From Hirudo medicinalis (Eukaryota; Annelida; Clitellata; Hirudinida; Hirudinidae), in assembly GCA_011800805.1 (NCBI GenBank), contig MPNW01000093.1:89024-153023 (forward strand): a stretch of 64,000 nt of DNA, written 5' to 3'. The translations under genes were made by a program, and so were the position numbers. The notes beneath the pieces were generated by a model. That model was not told the origin of the DNA and did not search any database. It worked only from the letters and a program-made list of their open reading frames with translations. Shown one piece after another: positions 12,901 through 26,000 of the stretch (position 1 is its first letter; each line of letters starts with the position of its first letter).

Positions 12901-13833
12901 AATAACGTTTGCATAAATTTTAAAATTATGTTGCTTAGTTTGTAAAAATTTCTTTTATCAAATTAATGCATTAATTGGCCAAAATATATTTTAAGCAAGC
13001 ATATGATGAGAACAATTCCCCATGCAAATAACAAAGCAGATCAGATTCTTTAATAATAATATCTCTTCATCCAGTTAATTCAGCTAAAACTTCAATCAAA
13101 CTGTCCCTCTGATGCTCCATAAATGAACTATAATTACAAGTAAGCCTCTCACAGCAATCTGATGTCCTCCATAAATGCCACAAAATTGAAGATGATGTTG
13201 CTGGGGGATGTTGAGGAAAAGATAAAAACTGCAAAATTGGAAGAGAAATTTCCATTCCATTCAGGACACAATGTACGTGTGAAGTCAAAGTAAGCTCTGC
13301 AATTACAAAAAATTAAACACCAATAAAGCATCTATTATTTAGTTTATCAACCTTTGCTTTTTGTCTAAATATTAGAAAACAAATAGCAAAAGCACATTTA
13401 AAGAATAATTCTAAATTTGAATGTTTTTTAATGTTGCACAGGAAAAAGGATGTAATAAGACCACAATTCTAATATTTAAAGTAATTGATTACCTATTTTG
13501 AATTTCGACTGGAATTTTCCACGAGTAAATGCTTAGATGTTTCTCCACAACCATCATTAATGGTCTTGACTCATCAAATTTGTCAGCAGCCACCTTGAAT
13601 CTAATGGCCATGCTCTTGTTTTCCACTGCAGTATCCGAAGAATTATAGATAAAATAGACCCTTCTCTCCGAGTTGACGTGTTGGTGATATACATGGTTAA
13701 AGTTCCCATTTATGATGACACCTTCAAACTCTTTGCCTTTCAATGAACGAAGATCGAAAAGCTTCACAGAATCAATGAAATGACTAAATATAATCCACTG
13801 CAAAAGTCTACAATGCATCTTGTTAAAATTCAT
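5191..13833 (-). CDS. SID-1 transmembrane family protein (SIDT1/2-like)
   Basis: Complete 23-exon gene encoding about 767 residues (human SIDT1/2 about 830). The family comprises multi-pass membrane proteins implicated in dsRNA and sterol transport at the plasma membrane or lysosome. Exons: 13493-13833, 13153-13296, 12400-12538, 11116-11199, 10874-10967, 10704-10760, 10513-10606, 10348-10388, 10207-10242, 9452-9534, 9274-9344, 8759-8825, about 8361-8509, 7957-7990, 7736-7853, 7396-7532, 7147-7249, 6942-7012, 6628-6674, 6460-6565, 5582-5692, 5320-5433, 5191-5253. All phases chain. Exon 1 starts with a hydrophobic leader; exons 1-6 encode the extracellular beta-sandwich, including CPVYD and TMTKKGA. 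Exon 7 is the first membrane helix, followed by an acidic loop. Exon 13 carries DICYYNFYC and FFSNIGY; exon 15 has [19 protein letters not shown] and exon 22 HDIWHFLS. The protein ends DKIKVF. Conserved His (CYH, HxxxH), Asp and Ser residues of the putative metal site are present. Orthology to SIDT1 versus SIDT2 cannot be decided. Confidence 0.95.
6100..6280 (-). mobile_element. tRNA-derived SINE, best-preserved copy
   Basis: Read on the minus strand, this copy has a pol III type 2 promoter. A-box-like TGGCCAAATGG is at 6266-6256, and B-box-like GTTCGAAACCC lies about 59 bp downstream at 6207-6197. Downstream are the family-specific blocks CCCAGCCTGCAC and a CCCTTGGG/GGAGC segment, ending in an AT-rich tail with TATATAAAT. 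Related copies occur at 4637, 12006, 27036 and 49100. It sits in an intron of the SIDT gene, in the same orientation as the gene. Confidence 0.65.
9661..9760. repeat. 17/34-bp AT-rich minisatellite
   Basis: About five units of a 17-bp motif, TAAAATATATTAACATA alternating with TAAGACATATTAACATA, giving a 34-bp higher-order period. It lies in the intron between SIDT exons 9 and 10. Confidence 0.85.
9886..9955. repeat. (AAT)n microsatellite
   Basis: AATAATAAT array with minor interruptions, in the same SIDT intron as the 17/34-bp minisatellite. Confidence 0.9.
12006..12200 (+). repeat. SINE fragment followed by a second tRNA-like segment
   Basis: 12017-12075 matches the 3' half of the SINE family on the plus strand: GCAACCCAACCTGCACCACTGGGGAGCACCCTCGGGAGGCGGCGC, here given only as shared blocks with 49210-49250. 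12110-12185, read on the minus strand, has CGCCGAACCGTTCGC followed about 30 bp later by GGAGTTCGATTCGT. These resemble an A box and a B box, possibly another SINE head. It lies in SIDT intron 3. Confidence 0.4.
12224..12399. repeat. 27-bp minisatellite abutting a splice donor
   Basis: Six to seven tandem copies of a 27-bp unit (CAAACCAATAACACAATAACACAACAA on the plus strand; one unit is shorter and one carries an AAAAAC variant). The array begins exactly at the 5' splice site of SIDT exon 3 (exon ends at 12400). Its low complexity keeps all frames open, producing spurious ORFs on both strands. Confidence 0.9.
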
Positions 13834-13839
13834 AAAGGT

Positions 13840-15283
13840 AGGGTTCTATCGGCATCACAAAACAATGCGAATCCTTATCACCCGTACTACTTAATGTAAT
13901 GGGGAAATCCCAATCGAGCCTAACTTGATCTAACGTTCCAAAACATAAACAAAAAATTTATATATATCGAAGGTTTTAAAAACCGAACTTATAATAACAA
14001 ACTAGCGACATCGAATTCCCAAAGAAATGTTCCATGGAGATATCATTCAAGCCTAGGAACTTTCGTTCTCATGTGATCGGTTCCTACTTCGTTCACAGAC
14101 CCATTAAAACTGTTAACATTTATTTCTTAGCTCATTTCATCATGACCACGAATCATCCCTTTCTTTTTCATTTGGTCATGGTTTTGCAGAAAAAAAATGT
14201 ATAACCTTCGTGCGTTTATAACACAAAAAATAGTTTTATATAGAATTTTAAAATTGGCTAGCTTCTGTTCAATTTCAAAGTTGTTCCCGGTTGTCCTGTA
14301 ATACCGATTCAACGCGCCGGAGAAGTTTGGACTAGCAGAGACCCCTGGCAAAACGTCAGGATCCCCAGTCGACCCACAGGTTGAGTACTGCTGCCTTAGA
14401 GGAACGCAACCTCCTGAGCTAACCTTCAGCAGTTTGGAATCTTGACACTTATTTAGGCATCTTTATCATCAATGCAGATATTTGTTGCTTGTATGGAAAC
14501 CCTGCATGTTCTAAAAGAACATAGAAATCCTCTGAAGATTGCAATGAATAAGATGATCATATCTCGTTCTTGTTCATGCTTGTTGTCGCGGCAGGATGAC
14601 GTTCTCGATGTTGTTGTTGGATTTGTGGTTGGAGCTTGGGAAAGAACCGCCGGCTTCAGTCTGTCGATAAAGACTGCTACTGCGTCTTATCCTCTTGATG
14701 ATGAAGTATTTCAAAGGTGCAAAGGTAGTTTGCTCGAATCTACCCGAACGAGACCTTGAGGCGTTGTAAACAGTTCCTTTGGGGTGGGTGTTTGATTTGC
14801 TGTCTAGATTGCTGGATCGTGATGTTCCTCATGCGGTCTGTAAATCGTGATAAGTAGCTTGAAACATCAAATGTTGAGTTGCTGCTACACGCTGAGGAAA
14901 ATTCTAAAAGATAGGCGAGCAAAACGGGGGTCGGTCAAAAATAGCGAAGGTTTGTATCACTTACGACCGTTCATCCATCATTCGCAAGATTCGCATAAAA
15001 CTCTATGCATTATTTTGGTAATCATTTTTCACAAGCCAAACATAAAGCCATATCTGAACCAGTTCCCGTTAGGAAGTTACACGGGATTTTTTAATTGGGA
15101 GGTGCCAATCACGAGTCGAGGGTGACCCATAGAGACTTCGCTGGCCATTGACCCATAGCGTCTTTTTATAATTAGCTATAGTTAGCTCTCAGTTCTCCAA
15201 GTATAACCGGTACATTAAAACTAGCAAGTAATAATGTAAATACAGACAATATTCTGGCCACAACTAGACAAGAATGATGGTGT
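13840..15283. other. Spacer upstream of SIDT; possible hAT-type transposon remnant at 14130-14400
   Basis: No supported gene. Around 14334-14400 the minus strand reads CAGCAGTACTCAACCTGTGGGTCGAC, then GGGGTCTCTGCTAGTCC. This resembles the terminal inverted repeat style of hAT elements (CAG-x-G-x-TCTCAACC-TGTGGGTCG). The matching second terminus was not identified. ORFs at 14472-15125 have no recognisable domain. Confidence 0.35.
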
Positions 15284-15787
15284 TTAATTGACTAACAACA
15301 TCTTGACAACTATATCTTTACAAAAGTGTTGATTTGATCGCCTAGTAGCTATGCCATGCCTTGGCTGTTCCAGCCAGGTCTCGTATTCCTTGTCGATCAA
15401 GGTCTTCAGTAGTTCTCTATGCACTGCATCTGCGACGTCACGAACATCTGGAATCTCGAATATCTGGTCTTTCAATTGACAGTTGCTTTGGATATGAAGA
15501 CCGTCTTCATGCAAGTTAAAGTCGATATTATATGATGACACTGTAGCCATCGCTGCAGAAATATTTCCACCGCTAGATTGCAGTGCACCACAGTCAATGC
15601 CCAATTCCAGATCTTCAACAAGAGGGTCGCCATATTTGTCATTTTTCACTTTAAATGCATTTTCGGAAAAATCTTTATCGTCCACAAATTGAGCCAAAAT
15701 TAAAGAGCTTACCGAATCCGTTCGGGTTTTCATGCTCATACACCTCATCATGAAATTTCTTTCATCCGATTCTTTGCGTTTTGACAT
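15284..15787 (-). CDS. Unrecognised 167-residue protein, uninterrupted ORF
   Basis: ATG at 15787 to stop at 15284. I do not recognise a family. The predicted protein starts with a basic MSKRKESDER segment and a Met-rich stretch. It has an acidic middle (DPLVEDLELGIDCG) and a C-terminal part rich in charged helical residues (DVADAVHRELLKTLIDKEYE), followed by a basic end. No signal peptide or membrane helix is evident. Composition is balanced and not repeat-like, which argues against chance, but there are no splice-linked exons on either side and no homology I can name. It could be an intronless gene, an exon of a larger gene, or a fortuitous ORF. Confidence 0.4.
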   Translation of the reverse strand: MSKRKESDERNFMMRCMSMKTRTDSVSSLILAQFVDDKDFSENAFKVKNDKYGDPLVEDLELGIDCGALQSSGGNISAAMATVSSYNIDFNLHEDGLHIQSNCQLKDQIFEIPDVRDVADAVHRELLKTLIDKEYETWLEQPRHGIATRRSNQHFCKDIVVKMLLVN

Positions 15788-17012
15788 TTATGCATGTCAG
15801 CAACACAGGTTAATTTACAAATAAAAATGATATGATACATAAATATACATAATCATAAATGATACATTACAAATGACATGTAATAACTAACCCAGTGTTG
15901 TAAAGGAAGGCGAGATGATTATCCACAGCACTTTATTTAAAAAAAACTACAACACTACAACATACAATATCCAGCTGGAGAGTAAGAGTAAATTTGAGGA
16001 GCTCGTAGATCTGTCCAGCAGAAGTCTGGCCTTTTATTGGACGTTGATACTTAACATCCCCTGCAATTCCTTGTTGTTTCTTTTGAAACATGATGAGCCT
16101 GACATTCGACACCCGCAGCAGGCAGATGCAAGTGTACCAATAAACTTTCTGATGCCACAACACTTGGAATTTAATTTCATTGCAGCTTTTGGCTAAAGGG
16201 GTATGGCTGCTGAAGATTGTTCTCAAAATTTTGGGGAGGTGAAATGTATTGCGTAAAATGGAATAAAATGTAAAAAGTTAAAATAAATTTGAAAAATGAT
16301 GGAACTATATCCATAAATTGAGACACTTTTTAATATTTTAACTTTCTTAACCATCTCGTGCTCGCACTATCGGCGCTTCCGTGGCTATTTTGGTCATATA
16401 TATGGTAATGGAATAGCAAAACAAAAAGGGTCGTGATTGTAATATTTTAATTTTTAAAACCAAAAAAGTTGTGCCCTGGGCACTTGCCCTCCCTAACAAG
16501 AAGCAATTAAGAAAACGCATATAGTTTCTTCATTTTGAAAGTTTTATCCTAAAATGTCCTGGCGGCGGGTGAAACTGGCAAGCCTCAGGAAGGAGAAGAG
16601 AGCGCCCCGAAGTCTTTAGAAAGAAGCAGAAGGAAGTGAGAATACTGGGTTTTTAGTCACCTGACGATATCAAGCGGCAGTTAGCGATATTCGTCGAATG
16701 GAAAGAGCTTGAGTCAAAAAGTATGAAGTAAAACGGACAAGGCAGTGCTTCATTAGAGACCCATACCTATTAATTAAAATCTTTGCACTATTTATTTGCG
16801 CATTTCCCTCAATGTTCTAATGGATTACTTACTTTTTAAAATTATATTTGTGAATCTAATTTTAAATTGTTAGTCTATCAATTTGTTTTATTTTAAAAAT
16901 TGAAAAATAAAATGAATTAGTTATTTTCCGGAAGTTTGTTTTTATGTGCGCAATTTCTTGGCGATATTGAGTTTACCAAAAGCCGCTTGTTTTGCCATAT
17001 TATTTCTTAGAC
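15788..17012. other. Spacer upstream of RANBP2, nothing recognised
   Basis: AT-rich DNA. The two overlapping ORFs at 15915-16226 run antisense to each other and show no domain. A short open stretch at 16555-16618 (MSWRRVKLASLRKE, then stop) has no continuation. The RANBP2 start codon lies at 17013. Confidence 0.5.
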
Positions 17013-20000
17013 ATGCTTCGAACGAAGGCTCAGGTCGATGCGCATGTTTCAAATATTTTGGGAGGACTGAGTACACAAGATGAAGTAATATTGCTATTGC
17101 TTGCAATTATTCTTTGCTGAATTAGTTCACATTGCTTTTTTTAAGTTATTCATGGAGCACTGGTTATAACTAACATTAATTATTGTTATCGTTACGGTAA
17201 TTTTTAGAGATTGAAAAGGGGTTATCACTTTGCAAGGCTTTATTTTGACATCAGAGAGTTTGACAGGGCAGAAGAGTATAGACCTTTTAAAGTTTATTTT
17301 GTGTTTTCTGTTCTTTAACACTTTCGTGTAATTGTATTTAGGTATTTGCAAGGATTTCTGACTGTTAAACATAATTATGCTCCTGCATATAAACTTCTTG
17401 CTCAAACATGTGAAGCAACTGGCAAGGAAGTTCAAAAAATCATAAATGCTTACAAAAAATGTTTTGAGCTAGATCCCACTCAAAAAGAATGTCTGCTAAA
17501 AAGTATGTGCCTTAATGTTTATCAGAACTCAACTATATATGGCAGCAATACACAAATATTTTATATTTTCAGTTTGTAGATTATATGCCAGTTTAAATGT
17601 CATCACTGATGAGGCAAAGGTTGGAATGTGAACACAATTAAAGCAGATCTTACATGGAAATGTTTAATTTATTAGACTCAATTTGAATTTCAGTTTTGGG
17701 CTGAAAAGGCTGAAAAACACTTTCCCAATGATGCTGATGTTTTCAAACTAAAAGTAGGTGATCAATATTTCATCTCATTATAATTATCATTGAAAGAACC
17801 ATATTATGTACCTCACTTTTCAATATTTCTTTTATAAAAACATTTGATTCAATGGCTTCTTATCAAAATGGTCTTAATAAGATAATTGATTATTGAACCG
17901 AAGGTCAAGGCAAGTGATATGAATCAGGAGAACTCCAGCAATAATAACAACATCCTTAAAAACATTGAGTTCTATGAGGCCGAAACGGTTAGTTTGACGT
18001 TCTGGTTCACATGTGTCGATCAGAAGTGGTGATGACAACATTTAACAACAGGCAAAGTATCCCAAAGATGCAATGAGGAGGATGAAGTTGCTGAGATTGT
18101 ACATGTCAGGAAGAAAAGTGGATGAGGCCTACAAACTGGTGATTGAAGCAGAGTCTCAGGAAATGTTCAGTGCATCTTATGACTGGTACAAATGCCTGGT
18201 TGAAGTGCTTTCGGTGAGTTTCGATTTTGTAGAAAATTGTAAAAGATTTCATTAGTCATTATTAATTTATTTGACTAAGTTGGATGGAATGGAAATGACT
18301 TGTTTTAGGAGTACAAGAGATGTAAAAAAGAGGAAAAACTGCCATCTGAATTCTATGAGTGTTATTTACTTGCCCTGTGCCTCTACACTTCTCTGAGTAT
18401 TGCACAGTCCCCATCAATTACCAGTGCAACCAGTGTCCTTTGGAGGTTGCATTTTATGTTTGCTATTGATTATGATATTTTTCTAAATTTATGTATTGCT
18501 TACTATCTTACTATCATTAAAATTCCTTCCTTTTTTCGTAATTCAACTTATTATAAACTAGTATATAAAGTGAAATAAACATCTATTATCAGACATTAAA
18601 TGAATTCGAATTTTAGCTTGGATCAAGAATTGTGCAACCTGAAAGATGATTCTAATACTTCTATGGAGCCTTTGAAGATGCTCATATTGGAGTTGAAAGC
18701 TTACTATCTCTACCTTTGTGGAACCCTAATGCTAAACAAAGCTCAAAAGGTTAATGACTTATGAGATTAGGTTTATATTCGATTAATTAACCATTTTGAT
18801 GTTGCAGGAGCAACTGAGTTGGAGGACATTGTCCGATCCTTCTTTTGCCTGTTTCCTGGCCAGCATGTCCAGAGGTTCTCTCAACATCAAGGAATCCTGG
18901 TTTACTGAAGCTTCTGAGAGCAAGAAACCATTCCTCAGGAGATGGCACCAGCTGTCGTGCTACAGATGTAGCCAAATTGGTATGAAGACAGCATTCAATT
19001 TCACTTTTTTGTTGTTGAAGTGGATGTATTTACAACACACCATTTATTGGTCATATTTGTGCTTAGAAATGTAATGTAATTTACCACAAACCAAGTTATT
19101 TTATATAGTAATAAATCATGCCTAAGTTCCCACGACATAACAAAAATCTACCTCTAAGAATTGAGAACTGACAACATTTGGGGAAATAAATGTTTCTGAT
19201 TGATTTGTTCTTTTAAAATGAATCTCCAAAGTTTCAATTGTTTGTTAAGGTCACATGCTGAGGAAGAAATATGACGACCGATCGTGCGGAGAGAAGTGGC
19301 TTCGTAGAGTTCAGGATGATTTTTTTCACAACGTGGTTCGCATTAGTTTTATTTTTTTTTGTTTTTTGTTGTGATTTTAAATTTTACTTCAATATTTTAT
19401 GTTTATTTTTTTATTGCAGGGGAGGAACAGGATTTGCCAAATGATTTACTCTCAGTCTGAGTCTAAGGAATCTTTGGATAAATCATTCTTGCACAAATGC
19501 CTTTCATTCAAAAGTCTCCCTAACCTACCAAATGTTTCTGATTTAGAGGAATGGGATGGAGGTTCATATTGTTTCTATTAATTTTAACACTCAGTTCTAT
19601 AATTTCTTCATGTAATGAGATGAATGTTTACAGAAGTGCAAATATCACATCCCGCAAACCTTGCACTCTTGGTATGGATTTGTCTCCATTACTATGACAA
19701 TTCAGGGGAAGTCCAACCGGACTGTAAGTACTTATTGTAACATCTTAAACATTGAGATTTGATTGTAATATTGCTATTATTTTATAGATCCATTTGCCCT
19801 GTATCCATGGCTACCAAGTGGATGTGATCATCTTGAATCCTCATCACCAGATACTCTGAGTCAGATGGATGTACAGGTTTGTCTTCAGCATTTGGTTTGA
19901 GATAACACTCATTACATTATTTTACGTTTGCAGACATATTTGATGGCCACAGTAAAATGTAGTGCTCAAAATCATGCTGAGCAGTTGAAATATTGTGATT

Positions 20001-23000
20001 CCAATCAACCATATTTGCTGCCTTTTTCTATTAACCCCATCTTGTGTTCACCTGATCAATCTCAGTGGTGGGCTGCAGCCAACAGGATCAAATCAATTCC
20101 TCCCAGGTTTTTATTTTGTGTTACATTTAGTCCTATGCATGTTTGCATTTTATTATTATTTTTATTATGCATCTTTTTTTCAATGCAGCATGACTCAGGA
20201 TGCCAAGGTGCTCGAGAATGGACTCAAAACGATCAGACTGATCGGAACCCACGGAATGAATGCAGAGTTGGCATCGCATCTGGCAAAGACATGGGCATTC
20301 AAGGTATTTACTGTGCATTCACCTGTTATCGTTGACAGAGTATGATTCTCATTGGAATATTTTGTAGCTATCCCAACAGAATGGTAGATTGGATTCAACT
20401 GTGGATTTTACTGAGCAGGATGCTTATGTTGAAGCTCAAACATTGTACATGTGGAAGAGAGCATTGGCTTTGATCGAGGCATTACTCAAGTATGTGCATT
20501 GTGACATTTGGCTTTGTTAGGAGATTTAAGTTTTATAAATTTATGTAATTCATAGCAGGTCACATTTACCTCCTTCGAAGTGTTTGTTCGAATATCGTAA
20601 GACACCCATCTCGGAAGTCGATCTAAAAAAGTTGCATCAAGAAGGGCAGATATTTTTTGCTCAACATTGTAAGAAAGCAAATAATTTCACTGAAGCTTTG
20701 AGGATTTTGAAGTCTATTAAGAGTGCAGAGTCATTCTATGAAGCTGCTGAGGTGAGATGCTTTGGCACTAATTTCTAATGTTTAGTTTTTTATTTCTATG
20801 TTCTCATTATGAATAATGTTGTTCAGATCTATAAAGAATTGGCTGGAGGTGATGCAGGATTGGGCCAACCAGGTGATACACTGGATGAAGGTAAAAACGA
20901 TCATCTCAACCAATTAACAAAGGCAAAGGATGCATACAAAAGTGCTCTTGAGTTGGCCTCTGGAAACATGGTAAGTTATAAATGATTTAAATTTCATTAT
21001 TATTGATTATTGAGTGATGTTGACATGATCATGATAATGATTTTCTATTAGGAACTTGAGAAGAAAATAAAGATGGGCTTAGAGGATGTCGAGTCCAAGC
21101 TTCTGAATGTTCAAAACTTCAATGGTTTGAAACTCAGTTTTTGAGCCTACATAAGTTTCACATTTATTATTAATTATCTCATTTTAGATTATGAGTTTGT
21201 ATCTGAATTAACTGACGACTGCACATACTTTGGAGAAGCCAAGTTTTCTTGCACTCCTCAGAAGGCTTCAAACAATGTGAAATCAGCTTTTATGACATCC
21301 AGCACTCCTTTTGCAAAGGTAAGAATAAACATATGGAAGAAGAAGTTTAATATGATGTTAAGGGATTGTTATATTTTACAGCAGAAGAACAGGAATCAGA
21401 ATGACTTGGAAAATTTTGAAATTAGACTCGGATCTCTCACACATTATGTCGATCAGAGGTTTAAAAATATGTCTGAAGATAATCATAAGTTATTGGTGAG
21501 TTAAACAATGAAAATATCTGTTGTTTCTTGAATTTATTTGAATTGTTTTAATTAAAACAAAGGAGAGGATAGCCGTACTCGAGAGCAAAATTACATCACT
21601 TGAAGCCCAAAAAGTTATGTGGACAATGCCCTTTAACCATATGATGCCTCCATCCCATCTCCAGATTTACCCTGGTGGTGCCTTCAAACATTCTCCAGAG
21701 ACCGATGTGAGGATGCAACATCACCTAATGATGGATAAGTTCCACCCAGTCATGCAACCGGGCATGGTGTTCCCTGGATTCAACAATCCCCAGTCAATTC
21801 CAAACTTTAGACATAATCTTCCTATGTCCCACCAGGATATCTACAAATCGCCAGTAAATAACCAGTTTTCAGGGAACTTCCTGCCTACGCCTGGTCTAAT
21901 TGATGCCGAATATGGAAACTACAGAGGAGCTGATGTCCATGACGGTTTACTGCCCTCAATTGATCCCAACTTTTTCCCAAAATATTCTCCTGTTACAACT
22001 GGAGGAAAATCAGAAGTTGCTGCTGCAACACCTAAAAGCACGATTCCAGTCATACAGTCTATGAAGCCAGTTGCATCTTTTGCTGTCAAGACATCCCAAT
22101 CGGGTTCTCAAACAGTTTGCTCTAACTCATCTTTGGCAAAGCTCTTGACATCTCCACCCACAAATACCATACCTGCAAGCTCAGTTGTTATAACTTTGAA
22201 ACAAGTTGATGTAAAAAACACAACATCTACTTCATCAACTCCAAAGAATTTGTTTGGATTTACAAGTACAGTAAATCAAGTACAGAAGATCAAGCCAGCA
22301 CCTGTTGCTACAACTGACGTTCCTAGCAGTAAAACAACTGCTAATTGTGTAGTGGCAACCACGGAGCCAAAGAACATCTTTGGAGGGCTTACCTTTAATG
22401 CACCACCTCTAGTACTCAAGACTGAAAAGGTCCCTGAATCAAAAGGATCAGAGAAAGTGAAAGCAACATCAAATCTATTTTCCAATTTCTCATTTGGAAG
22501 TTCTAACTCTGCATCAAGTTCTCCATTCACATTTTCTTTTACTAGCAATCCTCCCACATCTTCATCTGTTGATGTTGCTGCATCGCAAACTTCAGCTGCA
22601 CCTGTTGACAAGTTGACCGAGACAAGTGAGGTCGATAATGACGAGTCCGTCGAAGAATACGAACCCGTCGGAGAGTTCAAACTCGTTTCCCTGCCGATCG
22701 TCAATGTCGTCACAGGAGAAGAGGATTGTAACAAGTTGTTTGGAGAAAGAGGGAAATTGTACAGGATGGATTACGAGTCCAAGCAATGGAAAGAAAGAGG
22801 AGTTGGAGAGATCAAAATTCTTGGAAATAGAGAGAACAAAAAATCAAGAATATTAATGAGAAGGGATCAGGTATTAAAGGTATGTGCAAATCATTTCATT
22901 ACTGCAGAAATGCAGTTGAAGTCAATGGATACATCTGAAAATTCTTTCTGCTGGATGGCCATGGATTATGCTGAGGAAGAAATGAGAAAGGAGCAATTTT

Positions 23001-26000
23001 GCATAAAGTTCAAAACAAAAGAGATTGCCTCAGCATTTAAAGAGTGCTTTGAGTCATGTCAGAAATATCTAAGCACGTCTGAACCGACTGATAGTACTAA
23101 AACTGATGTTGCAGACGTTCTAAAGACATCCTCCATGAATGTCAAGGAATCACCTCTCAGTTTAGCTGACCAATTTAAAGCAAAAGATGGAGAATGGAGC
23201 TGCAAAGATTGTTATGTCAAGAATCCAGCAACTTCCACCAAGTGTCTCTCCTGTGAATCACCTAAACCTGGATGTGAAAAATCATCTTCAATGGCATTCC
23301 AAGTTAAATCTGAGTCTCAAGTGATATTTGGCAGCCAAGGAGATATTCAAAAGACTTCAATTGATACATCCTCTATGGCAAATGACAAGAAATCATCTGT
23401 CAGTTTAGCTGACCAATTTAAAGCAAAAGATGGAGAATGGAGCTGCAATGATTGTTATGTCAGGAATCCAGCAACTTCTACTAAGTGCATGTCCTGTGAA
23501 TCACCAAAACCTGGATGTGAAAACTCATCTTCAACGGCATTCCAAGTTAAATCTGAGTCTAAAGTGATATTTGGAAGCCAGGGAGGTTTTCAATTTGGTC
23601 AGCAGTCTTCAGGGGGCTTTGGAAATATCTCCTTTGGAAATTTTGCAAAGGGTTCATCTTTGCAGGCTGTTCCAAGCACCAATGTAGTTGGTAATGTAGC
23701 CCCATTATTTGGATCTGATGCATCATCAAATAAGGCCTCTTTGGATGTCAAAAATGTAGCTTCTGTTCCAAAATTTGTGTTTGGATCGTCACAGGAATCT
23801 CAAATTAACCCAACAACTTCGGGGTTTAGCTTTTTCACGCCTGTCCAGAAAAATGACGCAGTGCCGGTAAAACCAGAAGATAAAACAAATGGATTAACTT
23901 TCAGTTTCCTTAAAAGTTCTGCTGTGAAAGATTCAAAAGTTACAAATGAACCAGCAAAATCCGAGGCAACCACTTCAATTTTTGGGTTACAATTCCAAGG
24001 CTTTGGTTCCAAGTTGACAAACGAGCAGCCTTCCGATTCATCTGTCAATGAGGCTCCTTTTGCAGACAAGAAATCAATTTCTTCGGCTCCATTTAATATT
24101 TCGACCCCGTCGTTCTCTTTTGCTGGGTTGACGAGCAATGTAGAAGAAGTCCCAAGAGCTCCAGTCACTGTGTTGCCTACTGTCAGTGATGTCAAATCAT
24201 CTGTAGTGGAGGATGAATTGTACACAAATGTTGATGGAGAGGATTCTCATATTCAATTTGAGCCAATAGTCAAGTTGCCTGACAATTATGAAATCAAGAC
24301 TTTTGAAGAAGATGAGACTGTGCTTTACGAGAATGAAAATGCCAAGATTTTCAGGTTTCACAACAACGAATGGAAGGAGAAGGGATCGGGAACTGTCAAG
24401 TTGTTGAGCAACGAGAAGACTGGGAAAGTGAGGGTGCTGATGAGGAGGGACAAAATTCACAAGATATGCTGCAATCACTACATCATGCCTGATATGCAGC
24501 TCCATCCATTGATGAATAACAAGAAGGCTTTAGTGTGGTATGCCCATGATTATGTAGATGGTGATCAGGAGCTTCAACAGCTTTGCATCAAGTTCAAAAC
24601 TGAGGAGCATGCTGTTGAGTTTAAAAAACACTTTCTTCAAGTAGTTGAAGATATGAAAGACAAGAACATTTCAGACACTAATGGGGAGGCTGATTGTGTT
24701 ATTACTTACGTCGAAGAACCAGGTAGCAATCTAATAGAGGAGGCCGGCCGCTGGATGCTTCCAAAGAACTTTTACAACTATCTAAACATGCCACCCTGCA
24801 AAGGATGCATAGGCTGCAATGAAGAATTTGAGTTCAAATCATCAGGTGATTGTTTTTTTTTTAATTTCTCAGATTAACTTTTTTCAAAACTATTTTCTTT
24901 ATTATTTCTCAAAGAACAACCAAGCACTTCACTGAAAACATCTCATCCCCTGGTTTCATCTTCAAATGCTCCAAGCAGCTCATCTTCTAACTTAGTTTTT
25001 GGGACTACTTTAAGCTCAATGACAAATAAGCCTGCTTTGTTTACATTTGATGCATTGAAGCAGTCTCTCAAGTCCAACAATGACAGTGCAACCTCAGATG
25101 CCAAGATTGGAGATGCTTTGGCAAAGAATGGTATGCACTTTGATTTGTAATTATGTCTGGCCATTACAAATTATTTTTCTTCACCCCTTTAGGTATTTCA
25201 GGTGAAACAATTCAATTAGAATCAAAGACTAAGGAGATGATAGTTAAAGATGGTATCAAATCTTCTGATAGTGGAACACCATTTTCATTTATCAAAGGAA
25301 ATGACAGTTTTAAATGTGAGTGTTTCTGATTCTGATTATTATTATGTCTTGAGCAATTTTTGTAAAACACATTGTAATATTTGAACAACTTCTAGCATCC
25401 CCTTCTTCGATACCAGTATTTGGATCTTCGTCTAAAACGTTGGACTTTGGCAGTTTATCCAAAGAAGGATCAGGATTCAAGCCTGACAAAAGCAGCACCC
25501 CTTTGACATTTTCCTTCAATACGGTTGAGAAAACACCCTTGTTGTCAGCAGGTAATGTAGATCTTTTCTTAGATGTGATGAATGAGATGTCTTGAATTTG
25601 CAAAGTGATTTTTAACCAATATATAGATGCATCAGGTGCAGGAACTGTGTTTGGATCAGCTTCAAATACACTTGACTTTTCAAGCTTGTCCACCACTGGA
25701 ACAACCTTTAAATCTGGTTAGCACTTTATTTGTTGTCAGTAAATTTGTTATGTTTTCAATACTGCTTCACTGAGATTGCAGGTGCTTTTGTGATTGTTGT
25801 GAATAATAAATGATAGAAGTAATTATATGATTTATTAATTTTAGATTCCAATTTCTCCTGGAAGGGTGCTGGTGAAAAGCTATTTGCATCAACTACTCCT
25901 GAGAAGCCTCAAAGTGCAACCAATGAAGGTAATTTTGCGGTCATTAAGTAATGTCCAAGAAAAAATATGCATGAGTTTAAACCTAGTTTGTAATCTAGAT

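Noticed and set aside
22276..24505. Minus-strand ORFs of 60-150 codons
   Set aside because: Antisense shadows of the large RANBP2 exon.
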